A stretch of DNA of 64,000 nucleotides from NCBI RefSeq assembly GCF_029392675.1, contig NZ_CP113941.1:980001-1044000 (forward strand), written 5' to 3'. Origin of the DNA: Lactobacillus sp. ESL0684 (GTDB lineage: Bacteria; Bacillota; Bacilli; Lactobacillales; Lactobacillaceae). A program made the translations under genes and the position numbers. Below are positions 17,850-27,173 of the stretch, in pieces. The notes under the pieces were generated by a model. The model was not told the origin of the DNA. It did not search any database and worked only from the letters and a program-made list of their open reading frames with translations. Position 1 is the first letter of the stretch; each line of letters begins with the position of its first letter.

Positions 17850-20800
17850 TTAGCTAGTAAAGTTAACCACTTTTAAATTAGTTAAGACGTACTGCTTTTT
17901 ACTAGAATCATAGCGATCGCTTTGAACTTTGATCCCTAATAAATAAATTTGCCCTTCTTTAAGATTATTATGAACTTGGTCATAAACATTAGGAAAAATA
18001 ACAACATCCTGTCTACTAGTCGAATCAGCAAAAATGCCAAATGCCATTGTTGCACCTTTTTTAGTGCGAATCAATTTCAATTTCATCAATTTGCCAACAG
18101 CTACGCCTGTATCAGTGACTTCAAAATCAGCTAACGACCGAGCATGAAATTTTTGCGCATATTTTTGTACTGCTATTAGCGGTGAAGTCATCGTTGAAAA
18201 GCCCAAGACTTCAATTTCCATCTCAGCTTTTTCAGTTTTAGTTGGTGCCTGAGCGGGTTTAAGCGGAATACCACCTAAACTTTCCGATAATGCCAAGTTT
18301 TGTCCAGTTAACTCAACATTTTCAATAATTTCCTGGCAATTGACTAGCAGTTCATTACGATTAGGATTTAGACTATCAAATAAACCTGACTTAATCATAA
18401 TTTGTACCAATTTAGGTTTGACAAATTTAACATCGATTTGGCGCAAGAAGCTTTCAAAGGATTTAATGGTTTTATGCTTACGCAATGTAATTATTTGACT
18501 AAGTAAATCCTTGGGCAGTCCCTTAATTGCTCTTAAGCCAACCAAGATTTTGCCAGACTGCAGTTGATAGTTAAGTCCACTGCGGTTAATATCAGGTGGT
18601 AAAATTTTAACCCCTGTATTTTGCACCTGCATAATATAATCCTGACTTTTAGCGTGATTAGCCAAACTCGAGTTAAGCATCGCGGCATAAAACTCAGCTG
18701 GGTAGTGTAACTTAAGATACGCTAGCCAAAAGGCAATCTGAGTATACGCTACCGCATGTGATCGATTAAAGCCATAATTGGCAAACTGCTCAATATAACT
18801 ATAAACTTGGGTAGCAACTTGCCGCGAATGCCCTTTTTGAATGGCTCCAGAAATAAACTTATCTTTTTCTTGCTCAATTACCATTTGGTTCTTTTTTGAC
18901 ATTGCTCGTCGCAAGAGATCAGCCTCACCTAAAGAAAAGCCAGCTAATACTTGGGCTGTTTCCATAACCTGCTCTTGGTAAACTAAAATACCATAAGTTG
19001 GAGCCAAAATTTCTTTTAAGCTTGGATCAGGATAAATAACTGGCTCCTGACCCTTTTTGCGCGCAATAAAAGTGGCGATATTCTGCATTGGACCTGGTCG
19101 ATATAGCGCATTGACAGCCACTAAATCTTCAAAATTATCAGGATGTAATTCGCGTAAAACTTTCCTGATACCACTAGATTCAAATTGAAAGACTAACTCG
19201 GTATCACCATTTTGAAATGCTTTTAGCGTCTTAGGATCATCTAACGGAATCTGCTGCGGATCAATTTTTGCACCTTGCTGATTAATCATTGCTAAGGTAT
19301 CCCCTAGAATAGTTAAGTTGCGTAATCCTAAAAAGTCAATCTTGAGCAAGCCAAGTGCTTCAACATATTTCTTAGTTTGTTGAGTTACCGGAATACCCAA
19401 TTGTCCACTTTGTAAACCCGAAATCCCCGCAATTGAATCATCACTGAGTACCAATCCAGCCGCGTGAATAGAATAGTGGCGCGGGAGGCCCTCTAAATTA
19501 GCTGCAGTTTGATATAGCAACTTATTTTTAGGACTTGCACCGACTAATAACCGCATTTCAGCTGAATTTTGGTAAGCTGCTTTTAACGTGATTTTACCTT
19601 TAGCATATGGGACGCTTTGTGACCATTTACTTAATTCAGCTTCGCTTAAACCAAAAACACGACCCGTATCACGCAAGGCTTGTTTAGCAGCCAGTGTCCC
19701 AAAGGTCAGAATTTGGGCTGCATGATCCATCCCATACTTATTAAACATATACTTAATGACATCATCACGACGATTGTCAGGAATATCTAGGTCAATATCG
19801 GGCATTTCGTGGCGTGCAGGATTTAAAAAGCGCTCAAATAACAAATGATATTTCAGTGGATCAACCTCTGTAATCCTTAAGCTATATGAAACAAGAGATC
19901 CACAGGCTGAACCGCGACCCGGTCCTGTAGTGATGCCAACACGATGACAGTAATTGATAACATCCCAAACGATCAAAAAATAATCGTTAAATCCCATTTG
20001 GTCAATTACTTTAAGTTCATAATCAAGCTGCTTTTGATAATTAGCCGGCACTTTATGCCCACTAAAACGTCCTTTTAAGCCCTTTTGTGCCAAATAATCG
20101 AGGTATTCTTTAGAAGTGGTAAATTTATCCTGCTGATATTTTGGCAAAACAGGTGTTTGAAAAACTATCTTAGCATGACAATCTTCAGCAATCTGCCAAG
20201 TGGTGGCTAACGAATTATCGAGTTCCAAATTATGACAGCGTTCACTAAATTCCTGGGTATCTACCAAGGCATGTGAACCTGCCTGATGGGACATCTGTTC
20301 AACATCTGGTAGCTGCTGTCCATGCTTAATTGCTTGCAATGTATGTTTTAAAAACTGGTCTTGCGGCTTTAAATATTGATTATCTTCCACACAAACTGTC
20401 TGGATTTCAAACTGTTTAGCTAATGCTGCAACATAATTATAATAGGCCGTTTGACTTTTTTGCGCATAAACTCCTAAATAAAGATCGCTAGACGATGGAA
20501 TTAGCCGCATTAATTTTCGAATTAAATTATTACCAAATTGTTCGTTTTGTGCTTGCAAATTGACTAATTCACTAGTTTGATTTGCTGGCACAATGAACAC
20601 TAGATCGTTCAAATATTTAGTCAATTCGATTAGGGTTAAAACTTTGTCATTAGTGCCATTCTCCGTTAATAAGTTAATCGCACTCGACAAGCGTAAAAGA
20701 TTGCGGTATCCCTCATCTGTTTTAGCTAACGCAATTAGGTCATATTGATGAGCGCTATCAATTAGACCATTCAAACGTAATTGCATCCCTAATAACGGCT

Positions 20801-20978
20801 TTATTCCAACTTCTTGTGCGACTTCATAAAAGTTAACTAAGCCATAAGTAATATTGATGTCAGTTAGCGCAATTGCTTCATAACCATACTTTTGGGCCAT
20901 CACTAACAAATCTCGAATTTTAACTGGACTTTCGAGCAGTGTATAAGCACTAATATTTTGTAATGCAGCAATCTTCAT
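17850..20978 (-). CDS. dnaE: DNA polymerase III alpha subunit, DnaE type
   Basis: Replicative polymerase used with PolC in Firmicutes, mainly for primer extension on the lagging strand. 1042 residues, somewhat shorter than B. subtilis DnaE (about 1115). The catalytic Asp motif MPDIDLDIPDNRRD lies near residues 395-410 and GFNRSHAVAY near 740; an OB-fold region follows near 950. The N-terminal PHP domain begins LQNISAYTLLES, where active PHP domains have two metal-binding His (HxxVHS); both are absent here. It is monocistronic, with a putative extended -10 promoter (21007-21012) facing away from the DUF2929 gene. Confidence 0.95.
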   Translation of the reverse strand: MKIAALQNISAYTLLESPVKIRDLLVMAQKYGYEAIALTDINITYGLVNFYEVAQEVGIKPLLGMQLRLNGLIDSAHQYDLIALAKTDEGYRNLLRLSSAINLLTENGTNDKVLTLIELTKYLNDLVFIVPANQTSELVNLQAQNEQFGNNLIRKLMRLIPSSSDLYLGVYAQKSQTAYYNYVAALAKQFEIQTVCVEDNQYLKPQDQFLKHTLQAIKHGQQLPDVEQMSHQAGSHALVDTQEFSERCHNLELDNSLATTWQIAEDCHAKIVFQTPVLPKYQQDKFTTSKEYLDYLAQKGLKGRFSGHKVPANYQKQLDYELKVIDQMGFNDYFLIVWDVINYCHRVGITTGPGRGSACGSLVSYSLRITEVDPLKYHLLFERFLNPARHEMPDIDLDIPDNRRDDVIKYMFNKYGMDHAAQILTFGTLAAKQALRDTGRVFGLSEAELSKWSQSVPYAKGKITLKAAYQNSAEMRLLVGASPKNKLLYQTAANLEGLPRHYSIHAAGLVLSDDSIAGISGLQSGQLGIPVTQQTKKYVEALGLLKIDFLGLRNLTILGDTLAMINQQGAKIDPQQIPLDDPKTLKAFQNGDTELVFQFESSGIRKVLRELHPDNFEDLVAVNALYRPGPMQNIATFIARKKGQEPVIYPDPSLKEILAPTYGILVYQEQVMETAQVLAGFSLGEADLLRRAMSKKNQMVIEQEKDKFISGAIQKGHSRQVATQVYSYIEQFANYGFNRSHAVAYTQIAFWLAYLKLHYPAEFYAAMLNSSLANHAKSQDYIMQVQNTGVKILPPDINRSGLNYQLQSGKILVGLRAIKGLPKDLLSQIITLRKHKTIKSFESFLRQIDVKFVKPKLVQIMIKSGLFDSLNPNRNELLVNCQEIIENVELTGQNLALSESLGGIPLKPAQAPTKTEKAEMEIEVLGFSTMTSPLIAVQKYAQKFHARSLADFEVTDTGVAVGKLMKLKLIRTKKGATMAFGIFADSTSRQDVVIFPNVYDQVHNNLKEGQIYLLGIKVQSDRYDSSKKQYVLTNLKVVNFTS

Positions 20979-21006
20979 CTTGCAGCCACCTTTCTACTTA
21001 AAAATA

Positions 21007-21012
21007 ATTATA
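21007..21012 (-). promoter_or_regulatory. Putative dnaE extended -10 element
   Basis: TATAAT preceded by TGT on the minus strand, 30 bases upstream of the dnaE start. No good -35 box is visible. Confidence 0.45.
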
Positions 21013-21032
21013 ACAAAAACCAAAACTTTAGT

Positions 21033-21061
21033 TTGAAAACCTGCGCAAATTTTGTTAAAAT
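21033..21061 (+). promoter_or_regulatory. Promoter of the DUF2929 gene
   Basis: TTGAAA (21033-21038), 17-base spacer, TAAAAT (21056-21061). A near-consensus sigma-A promoter. Confidence 0.75.
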
Positions 21062-21084
21062 TCTCCTATGAAAGAGGGATTGTT

Positions 21085-21291
21085 ATGGGTCGTTATCTAG
21101 TTAGTATCTTCTGGAGCGAAATCTACATGTTAATTGTAGGCTTTATTGCTGCTCCATTAACTCAAAACGCTTTTAATTTAGGAGAAGCAGCCGTCTTAGG
21201 TGTAGTCTTCGGAATATTATTCGCGGCAATTATACCACCAATTACTAGCCATTCTGTTAAAGATGACAGTGAATATTCCAAGCTTAAATAA
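21085..21291 (+). CDS. YjzD-like DUF2929 membrane protein
   Basis: 68 residues with two hydrophobic segments (SEIYMLIVGFIAAPL near 9-23 and AAVLGVVFGILFAAIIPPI near 33-51) and a short charged tail. It matches the small DUF2929 (YjzD) family of Firmicutes, of unknown function. The start is the ATG at 21085, preceded by GAGGG; an upstream frame from 21052 lies in the promoter. It is divergent from dnaE, a position also seen in related genomes. Confidence 0.75.
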   Translation: MGRYLVSIFWSEIYMLIVGFIAAPLTQNAFNLGEAAVLGVVFGILFAAIIPPITSHSVKDDSEYSKLK

Positions 21292-21295
21292 GTAA

Positions 21296-21331
21296 AAATC
21301 CATTAGCAGATAACTGCTAATGGATTTTTTA
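21296..21331. terminator. Bidirectional terminator between DUF2929 gene and phosphoesterase gene
   Basis: A perfect 14-bp stem (AAATCCATTAGCAG with its complement) around ATAA, with T runs possible on both strands. It serves the convergent genes on both sides. Confidence 0.9.
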
Positions 21332-22876
21332 ATAAAAACGATAATTGGTCTGATAATCAACTTTCACTTGTTGTTTAGTCAGAAATTCTTGAAACATTTG
21401 TACATAATCTTTATCCAGAACTTCTACTATTTTATCCATGCTATATACGGGATAAAAGCCACCACCCATTACCCGATAGTTATTGACAGCTAAATAATAG
21501 ATTTGCTTATCAACGATTGGTTTCTTATTTAATGAAAATTCTGTTAACCTATTTCCAATTGGACGTGCAATATCAGCTTGATATTTGAGTGGATAAAACA
21601 CGTCAAAGTTAAACAGTGCGTGACGCCATTTAGGAGCAAAGTCAACCTTGCCCCGCTCATCTTTAACCAAAAACGACAAGCTATACTCTACAATTTGTCG
21701 CAATTGAGAACCAGTTACAGCAATTTTGCACAATTGATTAGAAAATGGATAATTAAGTAAAATATCACGCATTGTGACCTGTTTACCAAATCCTGGTGCT
21801 GTTTCACTCATTACTGCAGTAGCTGAGATATCTGCTTCTGTAAAAGACAATTGCATTTGTTGCAGTAAATTAATGAATGGTGCGCCATGCAAACGTGCCT
21901 GATTGACATCACCAATTGGAGCAGCTTGATCTAATTGTGCAATTGGTTGATCTAGCCAATCCTGTGTTGCTGCGTCTAGTTTTGAACTTAGTGCAACAAT
22001 CACAGGATCGGGTTTAAAATTTTCGGTTGAAATCAATTCAGTTTTCATGTGCTTAATAGTTTTAGTTGTATCATCAATTTCAATAATTACTTCAGCAACT
22101 GCTTCGCCCCGATAACCCGGTTGCACGATTGCTGTATTGTTGACAGTTAACGCTAATTGCTGATGCTGATGACCTGTTAATAACACATCTACTTCAGGAA
22201 TTTTGGTTAAAATTTGATAACCTTCATTTTCTCCGGTATGCGGTTCCTGCTGCTTACCACTTACTGGGTCATCTTCAAATCCACCATGATAAATAACTGC
22301 TAAAACATCGACCTGCGGTCGCAAAAGTTTAGCATAACTTTTAACTTGCTCATAAGCTGAAACAAATTTTAAACCAGCAACATGATCTGCCGGTTCCCAA
22401 TGAGGAACATATTGCGTAGTAATACCCAAAAGTCCAATTTTTATTCCCTGCTTTTCAATAATTTGATAAGGCTGGCCCATATGAGATATATCCTGCTGCA
22501 TTGGTAGGATGTTGCTATTTAAAATCGGAGTATTAGTAGCTGTCAGATAATCTTTTAGATATCCTAATCCATAATTAAAGTCATGATTACCAAGACAGCG
22601 TGCATCATAGTCAAGAGCATTATAAGCAGCCGCATATTGCTTTAGCGCACTAGCTTGATTACTTGCATGAACGTATGCTGCCAAAGGAGAACCTTGCAAG
22701 CAATCTCCTGCATCGGTAACTATCACGTGATTAGCTCCATACTCAGCTCGCTTAGCTTTAACTACACTGCTCACCCGATCTAAGCCAAACCCAGCGTCAT
22801 AATCAGTCTTATTTTGATAAGTAGAAGATAACAAATAGCCATGAATATCACTTGTATGCAAAAAAACTAGTTTCAT
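21329..22876 (-). CDS. YunD-like metallophosphoesterase / 5'-nucleotidase
   Basis: 515 residues of the 5'-nucleotidase/UDP-sugar hydrolase family. The N-terminal calcineurin-like domain has the metal motifs HTSDIHGYL (residues 7-15), DAGDCLQGSP, GNHDFNYG, YHGGFED and TGHQHQ; the C-terminal nucleotidase domain contains INLLQQMQL and NYRVMGGGFYPVY. There is no signal peptide or wall anchor, so it acts in the cytoplasm, unlike surface adenosine-producing 5'-nucleotidases. It matches B. subtilis YunD in architecture. The natural substrate is not known from sequence. It follows rpmF after a terminator. Confidence 0.88.
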   Translation of the reverse strand: MKLVFLHTSDIHGYLLSSTYQNKTDYDAGFGLDRVSSVVKAKRAEYGANHVIVTDAGDCLQGSPLAAYVHASNQASALKQYAAAYNALDYDARCLGNHDFNYGLGYLKDYLTATNTPILNSNILPMQQDISHMGQPYQIIEKQGIKIGLLGITTQYVPHWEPADHVAGLKFVSAYEQVKSYAKLLRPQVDVLAVIYHGGFEDDPVSGKQQEPHTGENEGYQILTKIPEVDVLLTGHQHQQLALTVNNTAIVQPGYRGEAVAEVIIEIDDTTKTIKHMKTELISTENFKPDPVIVALSSKLDAATQDWLDQPIAQLDQAAPIGDVNQARLHGAPFINLLQQMQLSFTEADISATAVMSETAPGFGKQVTMRDILLNYPFSNQLCKIAVTGSQLRQIVEYSLSFLVKDERGKVDFAPKWRHALFNFDVFYPLKYQADIARPIGNRLTEFSLNKKPIVDKQIYYLAVNNYRVMGGGFYPVYSMDKIVEVLDKDYVQMFQEFLTKQQVKVDYQTNYRFY

Positions 22877-22912
22877 TGTCTTACCTTTCTAAAAATTGTT
22901 TTTGGCCGCAAA

Positions 22913-22941
22913 AAAAGACACCAAACAAATTCGGTGTCTTA
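22913..22941 (-). terminator. Rho-independent terminator after rpmF
   Basis: AAGACACC pairs with GGTGTCTT on the minus strand, followed by a T run. Confidence 0.9.
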
Positions 22942-22945
22942 TTAG

Positions 22946-23134
22946 TTAATTATTGCCATTTGCGTTGTCACTAACAACTTGACGACCCTTGTAATAACCT
23001 TTAGGTGAAACACGGTGACTCAAACGATATTCACCAGTAGTTGCATCATAATGCATTGCTGGAACAGTTAACTTGATATGGCCACGACGCGAACGTTTCT
23101 TTTGCTTAGAAGTATGTCTCTTAGGAACTGCCAT
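22946..23134 (-). CDS. rpmF: 50S ribosomal protein L32
   Basis: A 62-residue basic ribosomal protein beginning [19 protein letters not shown], the L32 signature. Many L32 proteins carry zinc-binding Cys pairs; this one has no cysteine, so it is the zinc-free form. The start has AAAGGAG upstream. It is monocistronic, with a clear promoter and terminator. Length and sequence leave no serious alternative. Confidence 0.97.
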   Translation of the reverse strand: MAVPKRHTSKQKKRSRRGHIKLTVPAMHYDATTGEYRLSHRVSPKGYYKGRQVVSDNANGNN

Positions 23135-23212
23135 TTACTTGATCTCCTTTATTGTAGATTTAAGTTTTAATAGCACCAGTTAAAGTGCCACTAAATTACC
23201 TCACGTGTTTTA

Positions 23213-23241
23213 ATAATACTATTGTATCGTAAATAAATCAA
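23213..23241 (-). promoter_or_regulatory. rpmF promoter
   Basis: TTGATT (23236-23241), 17-base spacer, TATTAT (23213-23218) on the minus strand. Confidence 0.65.
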
Positions 23242-23247
23242 GATTTA

Positions 23248-23469
23248 TTAGTCATTCTTACGTTGATTATGTCGATTTGATCCCCAAAACCAACCAAATA
23301 AGACCCCTATTATCAACATAACTACCAATACAATAATTAAAGGTAATTTAAACTCAAACAATCCGAAGCTAATCGCTACTTTATTAGTATTGAGTACAAC
23401 AAAAATTACTGCTAATAACAATAAAACTAAACTAGCGATTAACTTTATTTGTTGTTTTCTATCTTTCAC
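23248..23469 (-). CDS. LapA-like (DUF1049) small membrane protein
   Basis: 73 residues with two hydrophobic helices (IKLIASLVLLLLAVIFVVLN and LPLIIVLVVMLIIGVLFGWF) joined by a short NTNKVAISFGLFEF segment, the arrangement of LapA/DUF1049 proteins. In E. coli LapA helps lipopolysaccharide assembly; Gram-positive homologues have no known role. The start is the GTG at 23469 with GAGG 7 bases upstream; an earlier ATG lies inside the preceding gene. It follows the SDR gene by 10 bases, so they are cotranscribed. Confidence 0.75.
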   Translation of the reverse strand: MKDRKQQIKLIASLVLLLLAVIFVVLNTNKVAISFGLFEFKLPLIIVLVVMLIIGVLFGWFWGSNRHNQRKND

Positions 23470-23479
23470 TTTTAGGCCT

Positions 23480-24274
23480 CTACTTTCTGGATGCAAATTT
23501 TAATGATAATGCATCACCAATTTGCGGAAACAGATTATACAATTTAGCCATCACTGCTAAACTAATTGGTAAATTGAGTTCACGCTTATTGCTACCAAAG
23601 TAATGCACTACCTGCCAAGCAACGTCATCAGGATCAAGCATAAATTGTTGGACATTTTTAACATAATTACCACTCTTATCCGCGATATTAAAGAAATTAG
23701 TATAAACCGGACCCGGATTAACAGTCATTACCTTGATACCAAATGGTTTTAACTCTAATCTTAAAACATTAGAAAATTGAATAACAGCTGCTTTTGAGGC
23801 ACTGTATGCAGCTGATTTTACCGTAGGAATTTTACCAGCAATTGATCCAAAGTTAATAATCTGACCTTGCTTTTGATCCATCATTACCCGACCAATTAGC
23901 CGTGTAAAGTACATTAAGCCAAGTACATTAACTTGAAACATTTCCGTAACTTCTCGACGCTCTGTTTCCATAAATTGTTCAAACTTACCAAAACCTGCAC
24001 AGTTAACTAAGTAATCGACATGCTTAGTAACCTGAATGATTTTATTAAAAGTTGCATCAATTTCACTACTTTCACCAATATCAGTGGGAAAACTATAAGT
24101 TACTGCACCAGAAACTTCTTGGGCTTCTGCTGCAATTTGCTCTAGTTTAACCGCATTTCTGGCAATTAAAATTACGGTAGCGCCGCGTCCAGCTGTTTCT
24201 AAGGCAATTGAACGGCCAATACCACTTGAGGCACCAGTTACAACCACTACTTTATTTCTTAACGAATCGCTCAT
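23480..24274 (-). CDS. Short-chain dehydrogenase/reductase
   Basis: 264 residues of the classical SDR family: the dinucleotide-binding TGASSGIGRS at residues 14-23, NCAGFGKF near 89, and catalytic YSASKAAV with the Ser upstream in NFGSIAG. It resembles the YqjQ/DltE-like group acting on unknown ketones, aldehydes or alcohols. A long C-terminal segment (about residues 190-264) may contact the membrane. The ATG overlaps the rnz stop codon by one base (TAATG), so translation is coupled. In B. subtilis yqjQ also lies beside rnz, which supports orthology. The substrate is unknown. Confidence 0.85.
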   Translation of the reverse strand: MSDSLRNKVVVVTGASSGIGRSIALETAGRGATVILIARNAVKLEQIAAEAQEVSGAVTYSFPTDIGESSEIDATFNKIIQVTKHVDYLVNCAGFGKFEQFMETERREVTEMFQVNVLGLMYFTRLIGRVMMDQKQGQIINFGSIAGKIPTVKSAAYSASKAAVIQFSNVLRLELKPFGIKVMTVNPGPVYTNFFNIADKSGNYVKNVQQFMLDPDDVAWQVVHYFGSNKRELNLPISLAVMAKLYNLFPQIGDALSLKFASRK

Positions 24275-25209
24275 TATTTTTCACCTTTCATCGGAATCTC
24301 CACCCGATCAAAATCATTCGCTAATTTGGTATTAGCAAATACTTTCTTCGCTTGTTTTTCTAGATGATGAGCCTTAGCTCCTAAATATCTTGCTGAAATA
24401 TGATCTAAGTATAGGCTCTTAACACCATTATCGCACGCAATTTTAGCCGCTTCAACTGCTGTGGAATGATAATAGGCATGTGCTAAATTAGCTTCATTAC
24501 CTGCAAAAGTAGATTCATGAACTAACACATCAGCATTTTTAGCTAATTTAGCAATTGTTGGCGTTGCTCGAGTATCATATATAATCGTCACAATTCGCCC
24601 AGGCTTGTTAGGTCCCAAGAAATCATTGCCATCTAATATAGTTCCATCACTTAATGCTACCTGTTCACCATTTTTTAGTTTACCCAGTAAAGGACCGTTA
24701 GGAATATTATATTGTGCTAACTTTTCCATTAGCAATTCACCTTGATGCTCCTGCTCAACTACCCGAAAGCCAAAACTAGGCACTCTATGAGCTAGTTTTT
24801 CCGCATATACCTTGAAGCCTTTGCCTTCATAAATAAGACCACCCTGCTCAAGTTGTACAAATTTAATCGGATAAGATATCTTTGTTCGCGATACTCGTAA
24901 TGCTGTACGCACAAATTGTTCTAATCCAGCAGGACCATAGATAGTTAAAGGGCCAACTTCTCCTTGAAATGACCTCGTTGCCAATAATCCAGGTAGGCCA
25001 AAAATATGGTCACCATGATTATGTGAAATGAAAATTTTAGTAATTTTGCGCATTCTAATATTAGTCCGTAAAATTTGATGCTGAGTAGCCTCTCCCACAT
25101 CGAATAACCAAATCTCATTTATCTCATCAAGCATTTTTAAGGCAATGCTTGAGACATTGCGCTGCTTTGACGGCTGACCTGCCCCTGTACCTAGAAATTG
25201 TAATTCCAT
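24274..25209 (-). CDS. rnz: Ribonuclease Z
   Basis: Endonuclease of the metallo-beta-lactamase fold that removes 3' trailers from tRNA precursors lacking encoded CCA. 311 residues. Zinc motif ISHNHGDHIFGLPG near residues 60-73, VHESTF near 226 and the distal LDHISARY are present. The usual HLHGDH is HNHGDH here, a change at a non-ligand position. The exosite arm (residues about 145-190) is present. Together with cca in the same window it gives both enzymes of the CCA-less tRNA pathway. The start has GGAAAAG upstream. Confidence 0.96.
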   Translation of the reverse strand: MELQFLGTGAGQPSKQRNVSSIALKMLDEINEIWLFDVGEATQHQILRTNIRMRKITKIFISHNHGDHIFGLPGLLATRSFQGEVGPLTIYGPAGLEQFVRTALRVSRTKISYPIKFVQLEQGGLIYEGKGFKVYAEKLAHRVPSFGFRVVEQEHQGELLMEKLAQYNIPNGPLLGKLKNGEQVALSDGTILDGNDFLGPNKPGRIVTIIYDTRATPTIAKLAKNADVLVHESTFAGNEANLAHAYYHSTAVEAAKIACDNGVKSLYLDHISARYLGAKAHHLEKQAKKVFANTKLANDFDRVEIPMKGEK

Positions 25210-25223
25210 CTACTTTTCCTGTT

Positions 25224-27143
25224 CTAAAACTTTGCATGCTTAACTACTGTTTTAGCAATATAAGCACTATAATACTTGGATCCAATCGTTGTTGGATGTG
25301 TTCTATCTTGATAAAACCATTTTTCATGTGGCTTAGCATAAGCGTACCAATCAATTACAATTAGATTGTGATAGCGCTTAGCTGCTTTAGTTAGCAACTC
25401 ATTTACTGGAGTTTGCCATGATCTAGTCGGAACATGGACATTGATCCAAAAAACTTGCTTTTTAGGTCCTAATTGTTTCATTATTTGGGCTAAATCTGTC
25501 ATTGAAAATGGACCATTAGTTCCTAGTCCAATTAAAATGTTATTAGCTAAAACACCCTGCTTCTGATATTGATTAAGCAAACTACCTGCAATATTAACCT
25601 GACGTGAAACTGCCGCATCAATGATTGCCTTAGGCATCAATTGCTTTAAATCAGCACTGGATCCAGCCATGACTGAATCACCGATCGCAGTCAGCTGCAC
25701 TTTTTGCAATAATTGCAAATCAACTTGCGATATCCCATATTTTCTAAAAGATCGGTTAACCGGTCTTTTTTTAGCAGTCTTTTTAGCTTTGTTGATTAAT
25801 TTAGTTCTTTGACTAGGATGTTTTTTGGCTTTTTTAAGGTTAGCGATCAATGCTTGATTATCTTTGTTCTGTTTTTGACGATTAGTCTTAATTCTGCGCG
25901 CTAACTGTGATTTATTAAAGTCATCTGCTTTAACAGCTGGAGAAACACCAATCGCAATACTTCCAACTAAAAAAATAATCCCAGCAATTAAGATTTGACC
26001 TTTTATAACATAATTTTTGTTATGCAAGTCGAATGCTTTAACCAAGTATTGTTTAACCTTTGACCAGGTTATTTTGCCTAAAGGACGTTCAACTAAGCGA
26101 TATGATAATTCACTTAGCACCAAAATTAGTACTACTTCGATCATCCTGTATAACAAAACATGATCGGCCATGTTCAAAACTTTATCTTCGAAAAAAATCA
26201 TTACTGGAAATTGATAAAGATAGATACCATAGCTGCGTGAACCAAGCCAATTAAATATTGGATTAGTCAGCCACTTATTCCAATGGCTCCCTGGATGAGC
26301 AACAATACCAACTAGAACAACTGTAAAAATTGTAAATAACAGCATTCCACCATAATAGGGAAAGGCTGTTTCCGCATTCATACTAGAACTAAAAAACAAT
26401 CCTAGCATTCCTAGCAACGCTACTAATCCAACTCCATCTAATAGAAGACTATCACTTGGCTTAACCGTATCCTTTAAATCTGCAATTGGCCAAACCACTG
26501 CTAACGCAGCACCTAAACCCAATGCAAAAAAACGCGTATCAGTACCATAATAGATCCGGTTGATATCAGTACCTGTATGATACATTATTGCCATCTCAAG
26601 TGCAGATGCAAGCGAGCCTACTAAAATAATCCAAAAGATCGGTTTTCTTTTTTTAACTAATTTGATCAGCAAGAAAATGATTATTGGCCATAAAAAATAA
26701 AATTGACCATTTATTGACATTGTCCAAAGATGAGTAAAAGGAGATTCATTGGTCGCAAATCGTTCAAAATAACTTTGACCATTTAAAATTTGCCAAAAGT
26801 TATAAACATTAAACAGATTGGTGACAACGACTTGCCCTAGTTTAGCTAATAGGTTTCGTTGAAACAGAATGATATAGGCTGCAGCAGTCCACAAAAGCGC
26901 AATTAGTGCAGGGTAAAGCTTTTTTAGTCGACCTAAATAAAAGGTCTTAATATCATAAAATCCTGTTTCTCGATAGGACTTGAGTATATGATCAGTCACT
27001 AAATAGCCGGTTAATGTAAAAAAAATCGGCACTCCCAGATAACCACCAACAAAAGTATTAGGGTCCAGGTGATATAAAATCACACCAATAACTGCCAATG
27101 CTCTAAGTCCAGAATATCCCGTAATAAACCGATTTTTTGTCAT
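25224..27143 (-). CDS. OatA-like peptidoglycan O-acetyltransferase
   Basis: 639 residues in two parts. Residues 1-390 form an acyltransferase-3 membrane domain with about ten helices, beginning FITGYSGLRALAVIGVILYH and containing the family His. After one more helix, a basic linker (residues 410-470) leads to an extracytoplasmic SGNH domain with GDSVMAGSS near 488, IGLGTNGPF and DRTHPTTIG, which supply Ser, Asn and the Asp/His pair. OatA proteins O-acetylate N-acetylmuramic acid and confer lysozyme resistance; teichoic or surface polysaccharide acetylation is the alternative. The ribosome binding site is weak. The gene stands between obg and rnz. Confidence 0.87.
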   Translation of the reverse strand: MTKNRFITGYSGLRALAVIGVILYHLDPNTFVGGYLGVPIFFTLTGYLVTDHILKSYRETGFYDIKTFYLGRLKKLYPALIALLWTAAAYIILFQRNLLAKLGQVVVTNLFNVYNFWQILNGQSYFERFATNESPFTHLWTMSINGQFYFLWPIIIFLLIKLVKKRKPIFWIILVGSLASALEMAIMYHTGTDINRIYYGTDTRFFALGLGAALAVVWPIADLKDTVKPSDSLLLDGVGLVALLGMLGLFFSSSMNAETAFPYYGGMLLFTIFTVVLVGIVAHPGSHWNKWLTNPIFNWLGSRSYGIYLYQFPVMIFFEDKVLNMADHVLLYRMIEVVLILVLSELSYRLVERPLGKITWSKVKQYLVKAFDLHNKNYVIKGQILIAGIIFLVGSIAIGVSPAVKADDFNKSQLARRIKTNRQKQNKDNQALIANLKKAKKHPSQRTKLINKAKKTAKKRPVNRSFRKYGISQVDLQLLQKVQLTAIGDSVMAGSSADLKQLMPKAIIDAAVSRQVNIAGSLLNQYQKQGVLANNILIGLGTNGPFSMTDLAQIMKQLGPKKQVFWINVHVPTRSWQTPVNELLTKAAKRYHNLIVIDWYAYAKPHEKWFYQDRTHPTTIGSKYYSAYIAKTVVKHAKF

Positions 27144-27173
27144 ATTTTCAAACTTTTCTATTTTAACTATTTA

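Noticed and set aside
24274-25209. RNase Z motif HNHGDH instead of HLHGDH
   Set aside because: The changed residue is not a metal ligand; all zinc ligands remain, so no functional loss is implied.
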